Shown here piece by piece: positions 14,215 to 24,660 of a stretch of DNA of 64,000 nucleotides; the stretch's first letter is position 1, and each line of letters begins with the position of its first letter. Below the pieces are notes generated by a model. The model was given only the letters and a program-made list of their open reading frames with translations, was not told the DNA's origin and made no database searches. The stretch spans positions 2,655,229 to 2,719,228 of the forward strand of contig NZ_NWTM01000001.1 of the NCBI RefSeq assembly GCF_004137795.1, given 5' to 3'. Position numbers and translations under genes: made by a program. Source of the DNA: Pectobacterium zantedeschiae. GTDB taxonomy: Bacteria; Pseudomonadota; Gammaproteobacteria; Enterobacterales; Enterobacteriaceae.

Positions 14215-15651
14215 ATGACCAACAATAATAAGCTGAGCGTTGCGGAGAAAATCGGCTTTGGCATGGGCGATGCCGCCTGTGGCATCGTCTATTCTTCTGT
14301 AACCATGTTCCTTACCTACTTTTACACGGATATCTATGGTATCTCCGCCGCCGCGGTGGGGGTGATGTTTCTGGTGACTCGCGTGCTGGACGCCATTGTT
14401 GACCCGTTGATTGGCCTGATTGCAGACCGCACTAAAACCCGCTGGGGACATTTTCGCCCATGGCTGGTCTGGTTTGCCGTCCCTTACGCGGTAATTGCCG
14501 TGCTGGCCTACACCACACCAGAGCTGAGCGGTACCGGTAAACTGGTTTATGCCTACATTACCTATACGCTGCTGATGCTGTTCTACACCTTTATCAATAT
14601 TCCTTATTGCTCGCTCGGTGGCGTCATCACCAGTGATGAAAAGGACAGAATTTCCGCGCAGTCTTACCGTTTTACCATCTCCTCAATGGCAGGGCTTGTG
14701 GTGTCGGTCGGCACGCTGTGGCTCGTTGACTGGATTGGCGGCACCAACAAGCAATTAGGCTATCAGGGCACGATGATAATCATGGGCAGTCTGGCTGTCG
14801 TGATGCTATTTTTCTGTTTTTTCACTACAAAGGAACGCATCAACCCTGCCGTAGATAAAAATCAGAATGTTTGGGACGATGTCAGAAACTTACTGAGCAA
14901 CGATCAATGGCGAATCGTGGCCATCATTACGTTTTTTTCCAGCATGGCAGGCGTCATGCGCGGTGCAGCAACGCTTTATTACGCAACCTACCTGATGGTC
15001 GGGCCGGAACAAGGTAGCGCTGCCGGAACGGCAATGAAATCCGCGTTTATTACCACCAGCGTTGTCGGCACCATTATTGGTGCCATGATGGCAGGCTACT
15101 TTGGCAAGCGCTTCAGTAGCATAAGCCTGTTCAAAAACATCAACCTGCTGCTAGTGTTTGTTGGCGTCATCCTGTTCATGGTGCCACCACAGTGGCTGGC
15201 TGTCGTGTTCCCACTTTACTTTTTGATCGGCTTTTTCCACCAGATGTACCAACCTTTCAAATGGAACATGATGGCGAATGCCGCCGATTACGGCGAGTGG
15301 AAAACAGGTCGCCGCATTACCGGTCTGTCTTTCTCCGGCAATCTGTTTGCGCTGAAGCTGGGTATGGCAATTGCCGGAGCCACCGTCGGCTTTTCACTCG
15401 GCTGGTTCGGCTATGTCGCCGGTTCCCCCACACAGACTCCACTTGCCACTGCTGGAATTATCGGCCTGCTGAGCATCGGGCCATCGCTTTCTTATCTGGT
15501 GCTTTATTGGCTGGTACGTTTTTACAAACTAGACGATAAGACAATGGAAACCATTCAAGCCGATTTGGCGAAGCGTCACAGCACGGCCGACCGCACGCCA
15601 GAAAGCGAACTTCCTGTCGATCAGGGTCTGACGCCAAAAGGCGCAGCCTGA
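14215..15651 (+). CDS. GPH-family xyloside/sugar cation symporter
   Basis: 478 residues, glycoside-pentoside-hexuronide:cation symporter family, with twelve hydrophobic segments. Typical GPH blocks are KIGFGMGDAACGIVYSS, VTRVLDAIVDPLIGLIADRT and KTRWGHFRPWLVW (cytoplasmic loop 2-3 with the conserved GxFRPW). It closely resembles YagG/YicJ (XynT). It precedes a GH43 xylosidase by 53 bp, so the pair probably takes up and cleaves xylo-oligosaccharides released from plant xylan. The ATG at 14215 has TTGGAG seven bases upstream. Confidence 0.92.
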   Translation: MTNNNKLSVAEKIGFGMGDAACGIVYSSVTMFLTYFYTDIYGISAAAVGVMFLVTRVLDAIVDPLIGLIADRTKTRWGHFRPWLVWFAVPYAVIAVLAYTTPELSGTGKLVYAYITYTLLMLFYTFINIPYCSLGGVITSDEKDRISAQSYRFTISSMAGLVVSVGTLWLVDWIGGTNKQLGYQGTMIIMGSLAVVMLFFCFFTTKERINPAVDKNQNVWDDVRNLLSNDQWRIVAIITFFSSMAGVMRGAATLYYATYLMVGPEQGSAAGTAMKSAFITTSVVGTIIGAMMAGYFGKRFSSISLFKNINLLLVFVGVILFMVPPQWLAVVFPLYFLIGFFHQMYQPFKWNMMANAADYGEWKTGRRITGLSFSGNLFALKLGMAIAGATVGFSLGWFGYVAGSPTQTPLATAGIIGLLSIGPSLSYLVLYWLVRFYKLDDKTMETIQADLAKRHSTADRTPESELPVDQGLTPKGAA

Positions 15652-15704
15652 CCGCAATACCTGCGGGTAGCACGCTGCCCGCCCTTTACTCTCAGGATGA
15701 TGAT

Positions 15705-17273
15705 ATGAGTACAGCACATTCTCCCTGGAATCCGGATTTGGGTAACGGACGTTATAAGAATCCGATTTTATGCGCCGATTATTCCGATCCTGACATCGTG
15801 CGCGTCGGCGATGACTTTTACATGGTGTCGTCCAGTTTTAACCACATGCCAGCGTTACCGATCCTGCATTCTCAGGATTTGGTGAACTGGACGCTGATCA
15901 ATCACGTATTCAACCGGTTCGATCTGCCTGGATATGAACAATTCCAGCCGGGAAAAGGCGTATGGGCACCCAGTATTCGTTATCATGCTGGAAAATTCTG
16001 GGTGTTTTTCAGCACGCCCGATGAAGGGATTTTTATGTCGCAGTCTGACGATCCCAAAGGCGAATGGAGTGCGCCACATTGTCTGAAAGAGGTTAAGGGC
16101 TGGATCGATCCATGCCCGTTCTGGGATGACGACGGCACCGCCTGGCTAATACACGCTTTTGCCTTCAGCCGCAGTGGTAAGAAACACCTGCTGCAACTGT
16201 GCAAGATGGCAGAGGATGGTCGATCTTTACTTGATGAAGGGAGGATCGTTGTCGATGGTCGAGCAACACAACCCACCATCGAAGGGCCGAAGCTGTATAA
16301 ACGCAACGGCTGGTATTATATTTTCGCACCTGCGGGTGGCGTTCCCACTGGCTGGCAAACGGTGCTGCGCGCACGCTCATTGAATGGACCGTGGCAGAGC
16401 AAGATCGTTCTGCATCAGGGAACCACATCCGTTAATGGTCCGCATCAGGGCGGCTGGGTAGAATTAGATAACGGTGAAAGCTGGTTCGTACATTTTCAGG
16501 ATCGCCATGCCTATGGTAGGGTCGTCCATCTACAGCCGATGCGCTGGCAGGATGATTGGCCTCTGATCGGCGAACAACATAATCCACAGGGACTGGGGCA
16601 ACCCGTGCTGGAAGCGACCAAGCCTCGTGTGAATACTCCTCTTGATATACAGCAACCATCAACCTCCGACGATTTCTCTTCGGCTACGCTGGGGCGACAG
16701 TGGCAGTGGCAAGCAAATCCCGACAAACATTGGCTGGCACTCACACAGCCGGGGCTTCAGCTATTCTGCCAGCCCATGCCTATTCGCGCAGGTGAACCTT
16801 CATGGTATGACGTGCCTAATTTGCTGATGCAAAAATTCCCGGCTGAGGAATTCGAGGTGACTGTGCACCTGACACCAATTCTTGAGCAGATAGGTGACCG
16901 CTGCGGCCTGATTGTTTATGGCGAACGCTTCGCTTTCCTCGGCGTTGAGAAAAACGCGGAAGGCCTTGAATTAGTGACCGGATTTGGCTGGATGAGTGAT
17001 GCGCAGCAGTTGGAGCAACACCAGAAGTCTCTGGCTCTACTGCCCACACGGCAGAGCCTCACCCTGCGCGTCATCGTGCGGCAAAATGCCATTTGCCAGT
17101 TCGCCTGGCTGGGTGATAACGGAGAATATTGTACGCTTGACAGTCACTTTGCCGCTGGCCCAGGCAAGTGGGTTGGCGCTAAAGTGGGCCTGTATGCGCT
17201 GACAACGGCATCAGGAAATAGCGGTAGCCACGCTCAGGTTAAGGATGTGAACGTTACCGCCATCGATCAATAG
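15705..17273 (+). CDS. xynB: GH43 beta-xylosidase
   Basis: 522 residues, cytoplasmic (no signal peptide). The N-terminal five-bladed propeller starts NPILCADYSDPDIVRVGDDF, with the likely base Asp28, the modulating Asp135 (GWIDPCPFWDDDG) and the acid Glu193 (TIEGPKLYKR). The C-terminal half (about 330-522) is the beta-sandwich usually found in GH43 xylosidases. It hydrolyses xylo-oligosaccharides to xylose (family knowledge); some members also remove arabinose. It is co-transcribed with the upstream GPH transporter, like yagG-yagH of E. coli. Confidence 0.92.
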   Translation: MSTAHSPWNPDLGNGRYKNPILCADYSDPDIVRVGDDFYMVSSSFNHMPALPILHSQDLVNWTLINHVFNRFDLPGYEQFQPGKGVWAPSIRYHAGKFWVFFSTPDEGIFMSQSDDPKGEWSAPHCLKEVKGWIDPCPFWDDDGTAWLIHAFAFSRSGKKHLLQLCKMAEDGRSLLDEGRIVVDGRATQPTIEGPKLYKRNGWYYIFAPAGGVPTGWQTVLRARSLNGPWQSKIVLHQGTTSVNGPHQGGWVELDNGESWFVHFQDRHAYGRVVHLQPMRWQDDWPLIGEQHNPQGLGQPVLEATKPRVNTPLDIQQPSTSDDFSSATLGRQWQWQANPDKHWLALTQPGLQLFCQPMPIRAGEPSWYDVPNLLMQKFPAEEFEVTVHLTPILEQIGDRCGLIVYGERFAFLGVEKNAEGLELVTGFGWMSDAQQLEQHQKSLALLPTRQSLTLRVIVRQNAICQFAWLGDNGEYCTLDSHFAAGPGKWVGAKVGLYALTTASGNSGSHAQVKDVNVTAIDQ

Positions 17274-17351
17274 CCCGATAGCGGCAATGGGAAAATAATG
17301 AATCTGGCTGTCTGCGTTTCGATACCGTTCCGGTATCACACTGCTCTGGTA

Positions 17352-17777
17352 TTAAACGTCAAGAGCATCAGCAGCCAGTTCACTTTCCTCTTTGGAAAAG
17401 TTTGCGTAGGTCAGCGCATCGAATAGCGCTGCACGATCGATCGCCGGATAAATATCCAGGTTCAGCAAAAGCTGGCCGATGTCCTGCACTGTCAGTTGAG
17501 GATAGATGGCGTGTGATGCAGCGGCTATATCACGGGCGTTATAGCCCAACTTACGTAAAATCACTGCAATCTGCTGGTGTGTTATCGCATCCTGATACAC
17601 GGTGTAAAGCACATCGGCAATTAATGTCGACGTCAAGACTGAAATACGGGACACATCACCCGCTCGCCCACCCAATGCTTGAAGAATGTGTTCGACAGCC
17701 TGTTCTGGCGTTTTTCCCTGCGCCTGTTGTGAAGCCAGTACGGAAACCAATTTATTTTTTATTTCATCATTTGCCAT
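17352..17777 (-). CDS. Helical protein of unknown function
   Basis: 141 residues and almost entirely helical by appearance (NDEIKNKLVSVLASQQAQGK, AVEHILQALGG, HQQIAVILRKLGYNARDIAA). Two similar stretches, around 68-88 and 95-115, both end in an isoleucine/alanine-rich helix, which hints at an internal repeat. There is no signal peptide, membrane segment or known motif. The start at 17777 has GGAACCG upstream. It stands alone, convergent with xynB. Confidence 0.6.
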   Translation of the reverse strand: MANDEIKNKLVSVLASQQAQGKTPEQAVEHILQALGGRAGDVSRISVLTSTLIADVLYTVYQDAITHQQIAVILRKLGYNARDIAAASHAIYPQLTVQDIGQLLLNLDIYPAIDRAALFDALTYANFSKEESELAADALDV

Positions 17778-17962
17778 CGTTCGGTTCCTTCATACATTCA
17801 TTACAGATGTTATTTTAGTATAAGCACGCTACCTGTCATGACACTAATGAGCAAACAAAATCATGCATCAGTACTCTTGAATAGGTACAAAAAGACATCA
17901 ACCTGCTCTGAGGTGTATAATAACATCCGTATTTAAGAAACGCGGGTTCTCCCTCATAATGC

Positions 17963-17999
17963 AAGCAACGCACACGCAGCTTGAAGTATGACGGAGATA
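17963..17999. repeat. Partial ERIC-like element
   Basis: AACGCACACGCAGCTTGAAG then TATGACGGAGATA matches one end of the enterobacterial ERIC repeat (compare 35710-35738). Only this end is clear; the rest of the element seems degraded. It lies in the 386-bp spacer 17778-18163, which otherwise holds only the nifJ promoter region. Confidence 0.6.
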
Positions 18000-18163
18000 A
18001 AACACATATTGATACAACTCCGCGTATATCGTTCCTCCCTCTTTTTTCCTGAAATGCGATAATCCTCCGATAAGAATCGTATTTTCGTTTATGCCCAGTC
18101 ATTTTCATCGCCCGAAAAGACCATGTAAAATGAAAGGCTTAGTGAGCAAAAAGGCTATAAGTC

Positions 18164-21100
18164 ATGATCACCACCGACGGTAATAACGCAGTCGCCTCTG
18201 TGGCGTGGCGAAGTAATGAAGTCATCGCCATCTATCCCATCACTCCCAGCTCCAGCATGGCTGAACACGCGGCCGCTTGGTCGAGCGACGGAGGAGTGAA
18301 TATATGGGGTGACACGCCCCGCGTTGTTGAAATGCAATCGGAAGGCGGCGCGATCGCTACCGTCCACGGCGCATTGCAGACGGGTACACTCGCCACCACG
18401 TTTACCTCATCGCAGGGTCTACTGCTGATGATCCCCACACTGTATAAGCTGGCCGGTGAACTAACCCCATTCGTCCTGCACGTCGCTGCCCGTACGGTTG
18501 CAACACATGCACTGTCCATCTTCTGCGATCACTCGGACGTCATGGCCGTACGCCAGACGGGTTGCGCCATGCTGTGTGCCAGCAATGTGCAGGAAGCACA
18601 GGACTTTGCGCTGATTTCACAAATAGCCAGCTTGAACAGCCGTCTGCCATTTATCCATTTCTTCGACGGTTTCCGTACCTCACACGAAATTAATAAGATT
18701 GAACCGCTGGGCGATGAGGTGATCCGTCAACTTCTGCCACAGCAGGCGATTGATGCACATCGTGAGCGAGCACTCACACCTGAACGTCCAGTGATTCGGG
18801 GTACGGCATCTAACCCAGATACTTTCTTCCAGGCACGTGAAGCCACTAACCGCTGGTATGACGCAGGTTATGAGCACGTTGAGCAGGCAATGAACGATTT
18901 CGCTGCCGCCACAGGACGCCAATACCAGCCGTTTGAATATTACGGCCACCCGGAAGCGACCAACATCGTCATCCTGATGGGATCCGGCGTCGGTACCTGC
19001 GAAGAAGTGGTCGATACGCTGTTGATGCGTGGAGAGAAAGTCGGCGTAGTGAAAATCCGTCTGTATCGCCCGTTCTCTGCCAAACATTTTCTGGCCGTCA
19101 TTCCACAAACGGCGAAGAGCATTGCGGTACTGGACCGTACTAAAGAGCCGGGTGCACTGGCAGAGCCGCTGTATCTCGATGTGATGACCTCGCTGGCCGA
19201 GGCGTTCTCCGCTGGTGAGCGTTCACTTATGCCACGCGTGATTGGTGGACGTTATGGACTATCCTCCAAAGAATTTACCCCACAGTGCATACAGGCGATC
19301 TTTAATGAGTTAGCACTTGCTAACCCACGTCCGCGCTTTACCGTGGGTATTTATGACGATGTCACTAACCTGTCTCTGCCACTGCCGGAACAGCACTTTC
19401 CAAGCAGTGCGTCACTCGAGGCGCTGTTTTACGGCCTGGGCAGTGACGGCACGGTTTCTGCGACCAAGAACGCGATCAAAATCGTTGGTGAAACCACCCC
19501 GATGTTTGTACAAGGCTACTTTGTCTATGACTCGAAAAAGGCCGGTAGCCTCACCGTTTCCCACATGCGTGTTGGCCCACACCCGATCAACTCAGCCTAT
19601 CTGATCGATCAGGCCGATTTCGTCGCCTGCCATCAGTGGCAATTTATCGACAAGTACAACATGGTAGAGCGGCTGAAACCGGGCGGCGTTTTCCTGATCA
19701 ACTCGCCGTATAGCAGCGACGATCTGTGGCACCGCTTGCCGCAGGAAGTGCAGGCAGGACTGAATCAACGTAATGCTCGCGTGTACTGTATCAACGCCGC
19801 CAAGATTGCCCGCGAATGCCATCTGGGTGCGCGTATTAATACCGTCATGCAGATGGCGTTCTTCCACCTGTCACAGATTCTGCCAGCGGATGTAGCGGTA
19901 GAAAAACTGCGTACCGCTATAGCCAAGAGCTACGGCAGTAAAGGACAGGAGCTGGTTGAACGTAACTGGCAGGCGCTGAGCGCCACGCTGGAAGCGCTGG
20001 CAGCAGTCCCACTAGAATCCGTTAACCCTGACAGCCCGCAACGCCCACCCGTGGTTTCCGACGCGGCACCTGATTTCGTCAAGACCGTCACGGCCGCGAT
20101 GCTGGCTGGACTGGGTGATACGCTGCCCGTTTCTGCCCTGCCGCCCGATGGCACCTGGCCGACGGGCACCACCAAGTGGGAAAAACGTAATATTGCGGAA
20201 GAAATTCCGCTATGGCAGCCGCAACTTTGTACGCAGTGTAACCACTGTGTCGCCGCCTGCCCGCACTCGGCTATCCGCGCCAAAGTGGTTCAGCCAGATG
20301 AGATGGAGAATGCACCAGCGTCACTGCAATCACTGGATGTGAAAGCGCGTGACATGCGCGGCCAGAAATACGTGTTGCAGGTCGCCCCGGAAGACTGCAC
20401 TGGCTGTAATTTATGTGTGGAAGTCTGTCCGGCTAAAGACCGTCAAAACCCAGAAATCAAAGCCATCAATATGGAATCCCGTCTGGATAATCTGACGGCG
20501 GAAAAAGAGAACTTCGATTTCTTCCTGCAACTGCCGGAAATCGACAAATCCACGCTGGAACGTATCGATATCCGTACTTCTCAGCTGATTTCGCCGCTGT
20601 TCGAGTATTCAGGTGCCTGTTCCGGCTGTGGCGAAACGCCGTACATCAAGCTGTTGACGCAGCTTTATGGCGATCGTCTGCTGGTGGCGAACGCGACGGG
20701 CTGCTCGTCTATTTATGGCGGTAACCTGCCGACCACGCCGTGGACCACCGATGCCAACGGTCGCGGCCCGGCTTGGGCTAACTCGCTATTCGAGGATAAC
20801 GCCGAATTCGGTCTGGGCTTCCGTCTGAGCGTCGACCAACACCGTCAACGCGCCGTTCGTCTGCTCAATAAACTGGCACCGCAGCTGCCGCCGGATCTGG
20901 TGAGTGCCTTGCAGGAAGAGTCCATCGCGCCCGATTTGCGCCGTCAGCAGATTGAGCAACTACGTGGATTGCTGACAGCCATCAATGATACCGACGCCAG
21001 CGTACTGGCGAGTGAAGCAGACCATTTTGTCGATAAATCCATCTGGCTTATCGGCGGTGACGGCTGGGCGTATGACATCGGCTACGGCGGGCTGGATCAC

Positions 21101-21697
21101 GTCATGAGCCTGAGCGAAAACGTCAACGTGATGGTGCTGGATACACAGTGTTATTCCAACACCGGTGGTCAACAGTCCAAAGCAACGCCGCTGGGTGCAG
21201 TGACCAAGTTTGGTGAGAAAGGCAAACGCAAAGCGCGTAAAGATCTGGGCATCAACGTCATGATGTACGGTCACGTGTATGTTGCGCAGATCTCGCTGGG
21301 AGCACAGTTGAATCAAACGGTGAAAGCGATTCAGGAAGCAGAAGCCTGGCCGGGCCCGTCACTGATTATCGCGTATAGCCCGTGTGAAGAGCACGGCTAC
21401 GATCTGGCATTCAGCCACGATCAGATGCGTCAATTAACCGCAACCGGCTTCTGGCCACTCTATCGCTTCGACCCACGTCGGACCGAAGAGGGTAAGGCCG
21501 CGCTGGTGACGGATTCTCGTCCGCCATCAAGCAGCCTGAGCGAAACGCTGCTGAAGGAACAACGCTTCCGCCGTCTGGATAGCATGATGCCAGAAGAAAC
21601 CGCACTGCTCTATGAAGAGGCAGAGCTGGATCTGCGCCGCCGCTTTGACTTCCTGACTATGATGGCAGGCAAGGCAGAGAAGAACCCGCAGGAATAA
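18164..21697 (+). CDS. nifJ: Pyruvate:flavodoxin oxidoreductase
   Basis: 1177 residues, single-chain PFOR of the NifJ/YdbK type. It oxidises pyruvate and CoA to acetyl-CoA and CO2 and reduces flavodoxin or ferredoxin. In order: the pyruvate/TPP domain I (ITTDGNNAVASVAWRSNEVI), domain II, the gamma domain, two [4Fe-4S] motifs (CTQCNHCVAACPH near residue 690 and CTGCNLCVEVCP near 746), then the TPP-binding domain with CSGCGE and GDGWAYDIGYGGLDHV. All cluster cysteines are present. In Pectobacterium-type bacteria it probably works under low oxygen or stress. A terminator follows at 21710. Confidence 0.97.
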   Translation: MITTDGNNAVASVAWRSNEVIAIYPITPSSSMAEHAAAWSSDGGVNIWGDTPRVVEMQSEGGAIATVHGALQTGTLATTFTSSQGLLLMIPTLYKLAGELTPFVLHVAARTVATHALSIFCDHSDVMAVRQTGCAMLCASNVQEAQDFALISQIASLNSRLPFIHFFDGFRTSHEINKIEPLGDEVIRQLLPQQAIDAHRERALTPERPVIRGTASNPDTFFQAREATNRWYDAGYEHVEQAMNDFAAATGRQYQPFEYYGHPEATNIVILMGSGVGTCEEVVDTLLMRGEKVGVVKIRLYRPFSAKHFLAVIPQTAKSIAVLDRTKEPGALAEPLYLDVMTSLAEAFSAGERSLMPRVIGGRYGLSSKEFTPQCIQAIFNELALANPRPRFTVGIYDDVTNLSLPLPEQHFPSSASLEALFYGLGSDGTVSATKNAIKIVGETTPMFVQGYFVYDSKKAGSLTVSHMRVGPHPINSAYLIDQADFVACHQWQFIDKYNMVERLKPGGVFLINSPYSSDDLWHRLPQEVQAGLNQRNARVYCINAAKIARECHLGARINTVMQMAFFHLSQILPADVAVEKLRTAIAKSYGSKGQELVERNWQALSATLEALAAVPLESVNPDSPQRPPVVSDAAPDFVKTVTAAMLAGLGDTLPVSALPPDGTWPTGTTKWEKRNIAEEIPLWQPQLCTQCNHCVAACPHSAIRAKVVQPDEMENAPASLQSLDVKARDMRGQKYVLQVAPEDCTGCNLCVEVCPAKDRQNPEIKAINMESRLDNLTAEKENFDFFLQLPEIDKSTLERIDIRTSQLISPLFEYSGACSGCGETPYIKLLTQLYGDRLLVANATGCSSIYGGNLPTTPWTTDANGRGPAWANSLFEDNAEFGLGFRLSVDQHRQRAVRLLNKLAPQLPPDLVSALQEESIAPDLRRQQIEQLRGLLTAINDTDASVLASEADHFVDKSIWLIGGDGWAYDIGYGGLDHVMSLSENVNVMVLDTQCYSNTGGQQSKATPLGAVTKFGEKGKRKARKDLGINVMMYGHVYVAQISLGAQLNQTVKAIQEAEAWPGPSLIIAYSPCEEHGYDLAFSHDQMRQLTATGFWPLYRFDPRRTEEGKAALVTDSRPPSSSLSETLLKEQRFRRLDSMMPEETALLYEEAELDLRRRFDFLTMMAGKAEKNPQE

Positions 21698-21709
21698 TCC
21701 TTCATCCCA

Positions 21710-21733
21710 AACCGGCTTCGGCCGGTTTTTTTA
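21710..21733 (+). terminator. Intrinsic terminator after nifJ
   Basis: AACCGGC, loop TTCG, GCCGGTT, then a T run. It lies 12 bp after the nifJ stop. Confidence 0.85.
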
Positions 21734-21971
21734 TCTCTACGTTTTCCGAGATCTGCCCTCTTCGTACTGACTCATCAATGCGATTTTATCTGCTCCTCCC
21801 TACGACAAACGGAAAAGCAAACTGGGATTAATACCGAGAAATCCAACGCGGATAACCCAGTTTGTCAGGCAGGGTAAAGAAGGGCTGACAAGAGGCGCGT
21901 TACCTTATACTTTATGGGATTATTAGCTCGTTACGGCGTTAAATCGATCTCAACGTTGCAGAGGATGAAAC

Positions 21972-22508
21972 ATGAAAGGAAAGTTCGCACCATCGCAGAT
22001 TGCACTGCACTGGCTGGTTTTTATTTTGCTCGTTGTTACCTATGCCACGATAGAACTACGCGGGTTTGCTGAACGAGGCTCACTGCTGCGCACCGTGATG
22101 ATCGTGACACACTTTAGCTGTGGCGTAGCCATACTGGTTCTTATGCTGGCTCGTCTGTTCTTGCGCCATCGGCATACTTCCCCCGCCATTACGCCACCGC
22201 CGTCACGTTGGCAGAGTGCGCTGGGTTCACTCACTCACGCCGTTATTTACCTGCTGTTTATCACGCTGCCGATACTCGGCGTGGCCTCACGCTATTACAA
22301 CGGCCGCGACTGGATGCTTTTTGGTATCAGTATGCCAACATCCGCTACGCCGAATTTCGACCTTGCTGAAACGCTGATTGGCTGGCATGAAACGTTGGCA
22401 CCGTTAGGGTACTGGCTCATTGCACTGCATACCGCAGCAGCCCTGTTCCACCACTATGTCATGAAAGACAATACGCTGCTGCGTATGATGCCAGCCAAAC
22501 GTGATTAA
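21972..22508 (+). CDS. cybB: Cytochrome b561 (CybB-type)
   Basis: 178 residues with four membrane helices. Histidines likely to bind two b hemes sit in IALHWLVF, VTHFSCGVAI and IGWHETLAPLGYWLIALHTAAA. This is the prokaryotic YodB/CybB (Ni,Fe-hydrogenase I cytochrome b fold) family. CybB oxidises ubiquinol and reduces superoxide in E. coli (published for that protein; inferred here). The downstream amidase gene starts 20 bp later and is probably co-transcribed. Confidence 0.9.
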   Translation: MKGKFAPSQIALHWLVFILLVVTYATIELRGFAERGSLLRTVMIVTHFSCGVAILVLMLARLFLRHRHTSPAITPPPSRWQSALGSLTHAVIYLLFITLPILGVASRYYNGRDWMLFGISMPTSATPNFDLAETLIGWHETLAPLGYWLIALHTAAALFHHYVMKDNTLLRMMPAKRD

Positions 22509-22528
22509 TCAGACAAAGGGGATCAAGA

Positions 22529-23326
22529 ATGAAAGTCGCGCTGGGACAATTCGCCGTTGACCGCGAGTGGCAACAAAACGCCAGGACAATCGCCGAATTT
22601 ATGTCGGCAGCACAGCAAAACGGTGCCGACCTGTTGGTTCTGCCTGAGGGGGTGTTGGCTCGCGATATCACCAATCCCAATATGGTGCTCACCGCCGCCC
22701 AACCGCTTGATGGCCCGTTCATATCGCATCTACTGGAAGCCAGCAAAGGCAATAACCTGACGACAATGCTGTGTGTGCATATCCCGAACGGAGAGGGGAA
22801 AGTCTGGAATACATTACTGGCGCTGCGTAACGGTGAGATCATCACTCAGTACCGAAAACTGCATCTTTACGATGCGTTTTCCGTACAGGAATCGGAAAAC
22901 GTACTGGCAGGAGAAGAGGTTCCCCCCTTGTTGAGCATCGCTGGGTTGAACGTCGGGCTGATGACCTGCTATGACATTCGCTTCCCCGAGCTCGCTCGCC
23001 GTCTGGTACTGGATGGCGCAGATGTGCTTGTGCTTCCCTCAGCCTGGATTAAAGGGCCACTGAAAGAAGCGCACTGGGAACTACTAGTACGCGCAAGAGC
23101 ATTGGAAAACACCACCTACCTTGTCGCCGTTGGCGAATGCGGCGTCAAGAATATCGGCAACAGCATGGTTGTCGATCCTTTGGGTGTTGTCGTGGTTCAA
23201 GCACCGGAAACCCCGGCTCTTATCTATGCCAATATTGAACCAGAACGGCTGGCCTATGCCCGTCAGATTCTTCCGGTACTGGCTAATCGTCGTTTTAATA
23301 AACCCACGCTGGAAGGGGAAAACTGA
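22529..23326 (+). CDS. Nitrilase-superfamily amidase (YbeM/Nit1-like)
   Basis: 265 residues with the complete Glu-Lys-Cys triad: E40 (LLVLPEGVLA), K110 (QYRKLHLYDAF) and C147 (LMTCYDIRFPE). The RFPE context and length match YbeM/Nit1, deaminated-glutathione amidases that repair transaminated glutathione (established for the family). The GGGGATCAAG before the ATG serves as ribosome binding site. It is cytoplasmic. Substrate assignment is by family resemblance only. Confidence 0.88.
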   Translation: MKVALGQFAVDREWQQNARTIAEFMSAAQQNGADLLVLPEGVLARDITNPNMVLTAAQPLDGPFISHLLEASKGNNLTTMLCVHIPNGEGKVWNTLLALRNGEIITQYRKLHLYDAFSVQESENVLAGEEVPPLLSIAGLNVGLMTCYDIRFPELARRLVLDGADVLVLPSAWIKGPLKEAHWELLVRARALENTTYLVAVGECGVKNIGNSMVVDPLGVVVVQAPETPALIYANIEPERLAYARQILPVLANRRFNKPTLEGEN

Positions 23327-23501
23327 GTTAGCGATATACGAGATAAACCTGCTTTCTGATTGGCGCATCAAAAAGTGTGATTAGTTACACATGTTGTTTC
23401 CCTCAGAGGCCATTCTGCACATATAATGCGCATCCGGTCGTTATCGACCTTAGCAGCCCGGCCTCCCTATTCGGAGGCGCATTTATCACTCAAATAAAGA
23501 A

Positions 23502-24599
23502 ATGAAAATGAGTATTCGCGCGATCTTTACTTTAGTTCTTGCAGCCGCCACATTCAGCCAGGCCGCTTTTGCCGTTGTTTATCCCCTGCCTGCGGCTAAT
23601 AGCCGACTAGTAGGCGAGAATCTGGAAATCACCGTACCGGAAGATAGCACGCAGCCGTTAGAGCATTTTGCAGCACAGTTCCAGATGGGCCTGAGCAACA
23701 TGATGGAAGCCAACCCAGATGCGGACGTTTACCTGCCAGTCCCGGGCAGCAAAATGGTGATTCCTCACCAATTGATTCTGCCGGATGCGCCACGTGAAGG
23801 CATTGTCATTAACAGCGCAGAAATGCGTCTGTACTATTACCCGAAAGGCACTAAGACCGTGATCGTGCTGCCAATTGGGATCGGTGAATTAGGTAAAGAT
23901 ACGCCGATTAACTGGACAACATCCGTTCAGCGTAAGAAAGCGGGTCCAACCTGGACGCCAACCGCCAAGATGCACGCAGAATATGCGGCACGCGGTGAGA
24001 CGCTGCAAAAAGTATTCCCAGCAGGCCCAGATAACCCAATGGGGCTGTATGCGCTGTACATCGGCAATCTGTACGCGATCCACGGCACCAACGCCAACTT
24101 CGGTATTGGGCTGCGCGTAAGTCATGGCTGTGTTCGCCTGCGTGCCGATGATATTAAATACCTGTTCGACCATGTTCCAGTTGGTACGCGTGTTCAATTC
24201 ATCAACGAACCCGTGAAAGCCACCGTTGAGCCAGATGGTTCACGCTATGTTGAAGTTCACAATCCACTGTCCCGCACGGTAGAAGAATTCCACTCTGATT
24301 CTCCAGCGCCGATCAGCATGACGCCAAAAGTGAGCAAGGTTCTGGCCGATGCCAGCGTGAACACCAGCGAAGTGGATCAGGCAGTCCAGAGACGTTCTGG
24401 TATGCCGACCAAAATCAATGGTCTAATCGAACAAGCCACACCGGCAATTCCAGTTGAATCTGCTGCTGCACCCGTTGCACCAGAAATACAACAAGAAGCA
24501 CCAGAAGCACAGCAGCAAGACAGCCTAAATGCGGAACAAAATACCGCACCGGTTGAATCACAGACGAATACGACAGAAGCCGGCGCCAACCGTTCGTAA
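23502..24599 (+). CDS. L,D-transpeptidase (ErfK/YbiS/YcfS family)
   Basis: 365 residues. The signal peptide is [20 protein letters not shown], ending AFA. A short LysM-like segment follows (residues about 38-90). The YkuD catalytic domain contains the motif HGTN...SHGCVRL with Cys210. The C-terminal 75 residues are rich in Pro, Gln and Ala and look disordered. The enzyme should cross-link Lpp to peptidoglycan or make 3-3 cross-links in the periplasm. Homologues in E. coli are about 310-320 residues; the extra tail explains the greater length. It is monocistronic, with a shared terminator at 24608. Confidence 0.9.
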   Translation: MKMSIRAIFTLVLAAATFSQAAFAVVYPLPAANSRLVGENLEITVPEDSTQPLEHFAAQFQMGLSNMMEANPDADVYLPVPGSKMVIPHQLILPDAPREGIVINSAEMRLYYYPKGTKTVIVLPIGIGELGKDTPINWTTSVQRKKAGPTWTPTAKMHAEYAARGETLQKVFPAGPDNPMGLYALYIGNLYAIHGTNANFGIGLRVSHGCVRLRADDIKYLFDHVPVGTRVQFINEPVKATVEPDGSRYVEVHNPLSRTVEEFHSDSPAPISMTPKVSKVLADASVNTSEVDQAVQRRSGMPTKINGLIEQATPAIPVESAAAPVAPEIQQEAPEAQQQDSLNAEQNTAPVESQTNTTEAGANRS

Positions 24600-24607
24600 T
24601 CGCCATG

Positions 24608-24641
24608 ACGCGTTGGAAACTGATTCAGGTTTCCAACGCGT
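24608..24641. terminator. Bidirectional terminator ldt/metY
   Basis: ACGCGTTGGAAAC (24608-24620) and GTTTCCAACGCGT (24629-24641) form a perfect 13-bp stem between convergent genes, followed by TTCTC on the plus strand. Confidence 0.75.
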
Positions 24642-24660
24642 TTCTCAAACGCCCTACCGT

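Noticed and set aside
17836-18108. 90-codon minus-strand frame before nifJ
   Set aside because: It runs through the degraded ERIC element and has no ribosome binding site or recognisable motif.
23461-23478. GCCTCC/GGAGGC hairpin before the L,D-transpeptidase gene
   Set aside because: Short stem without a T tract, lying close to the start codon; not enough to call a terminator or riboswitch.
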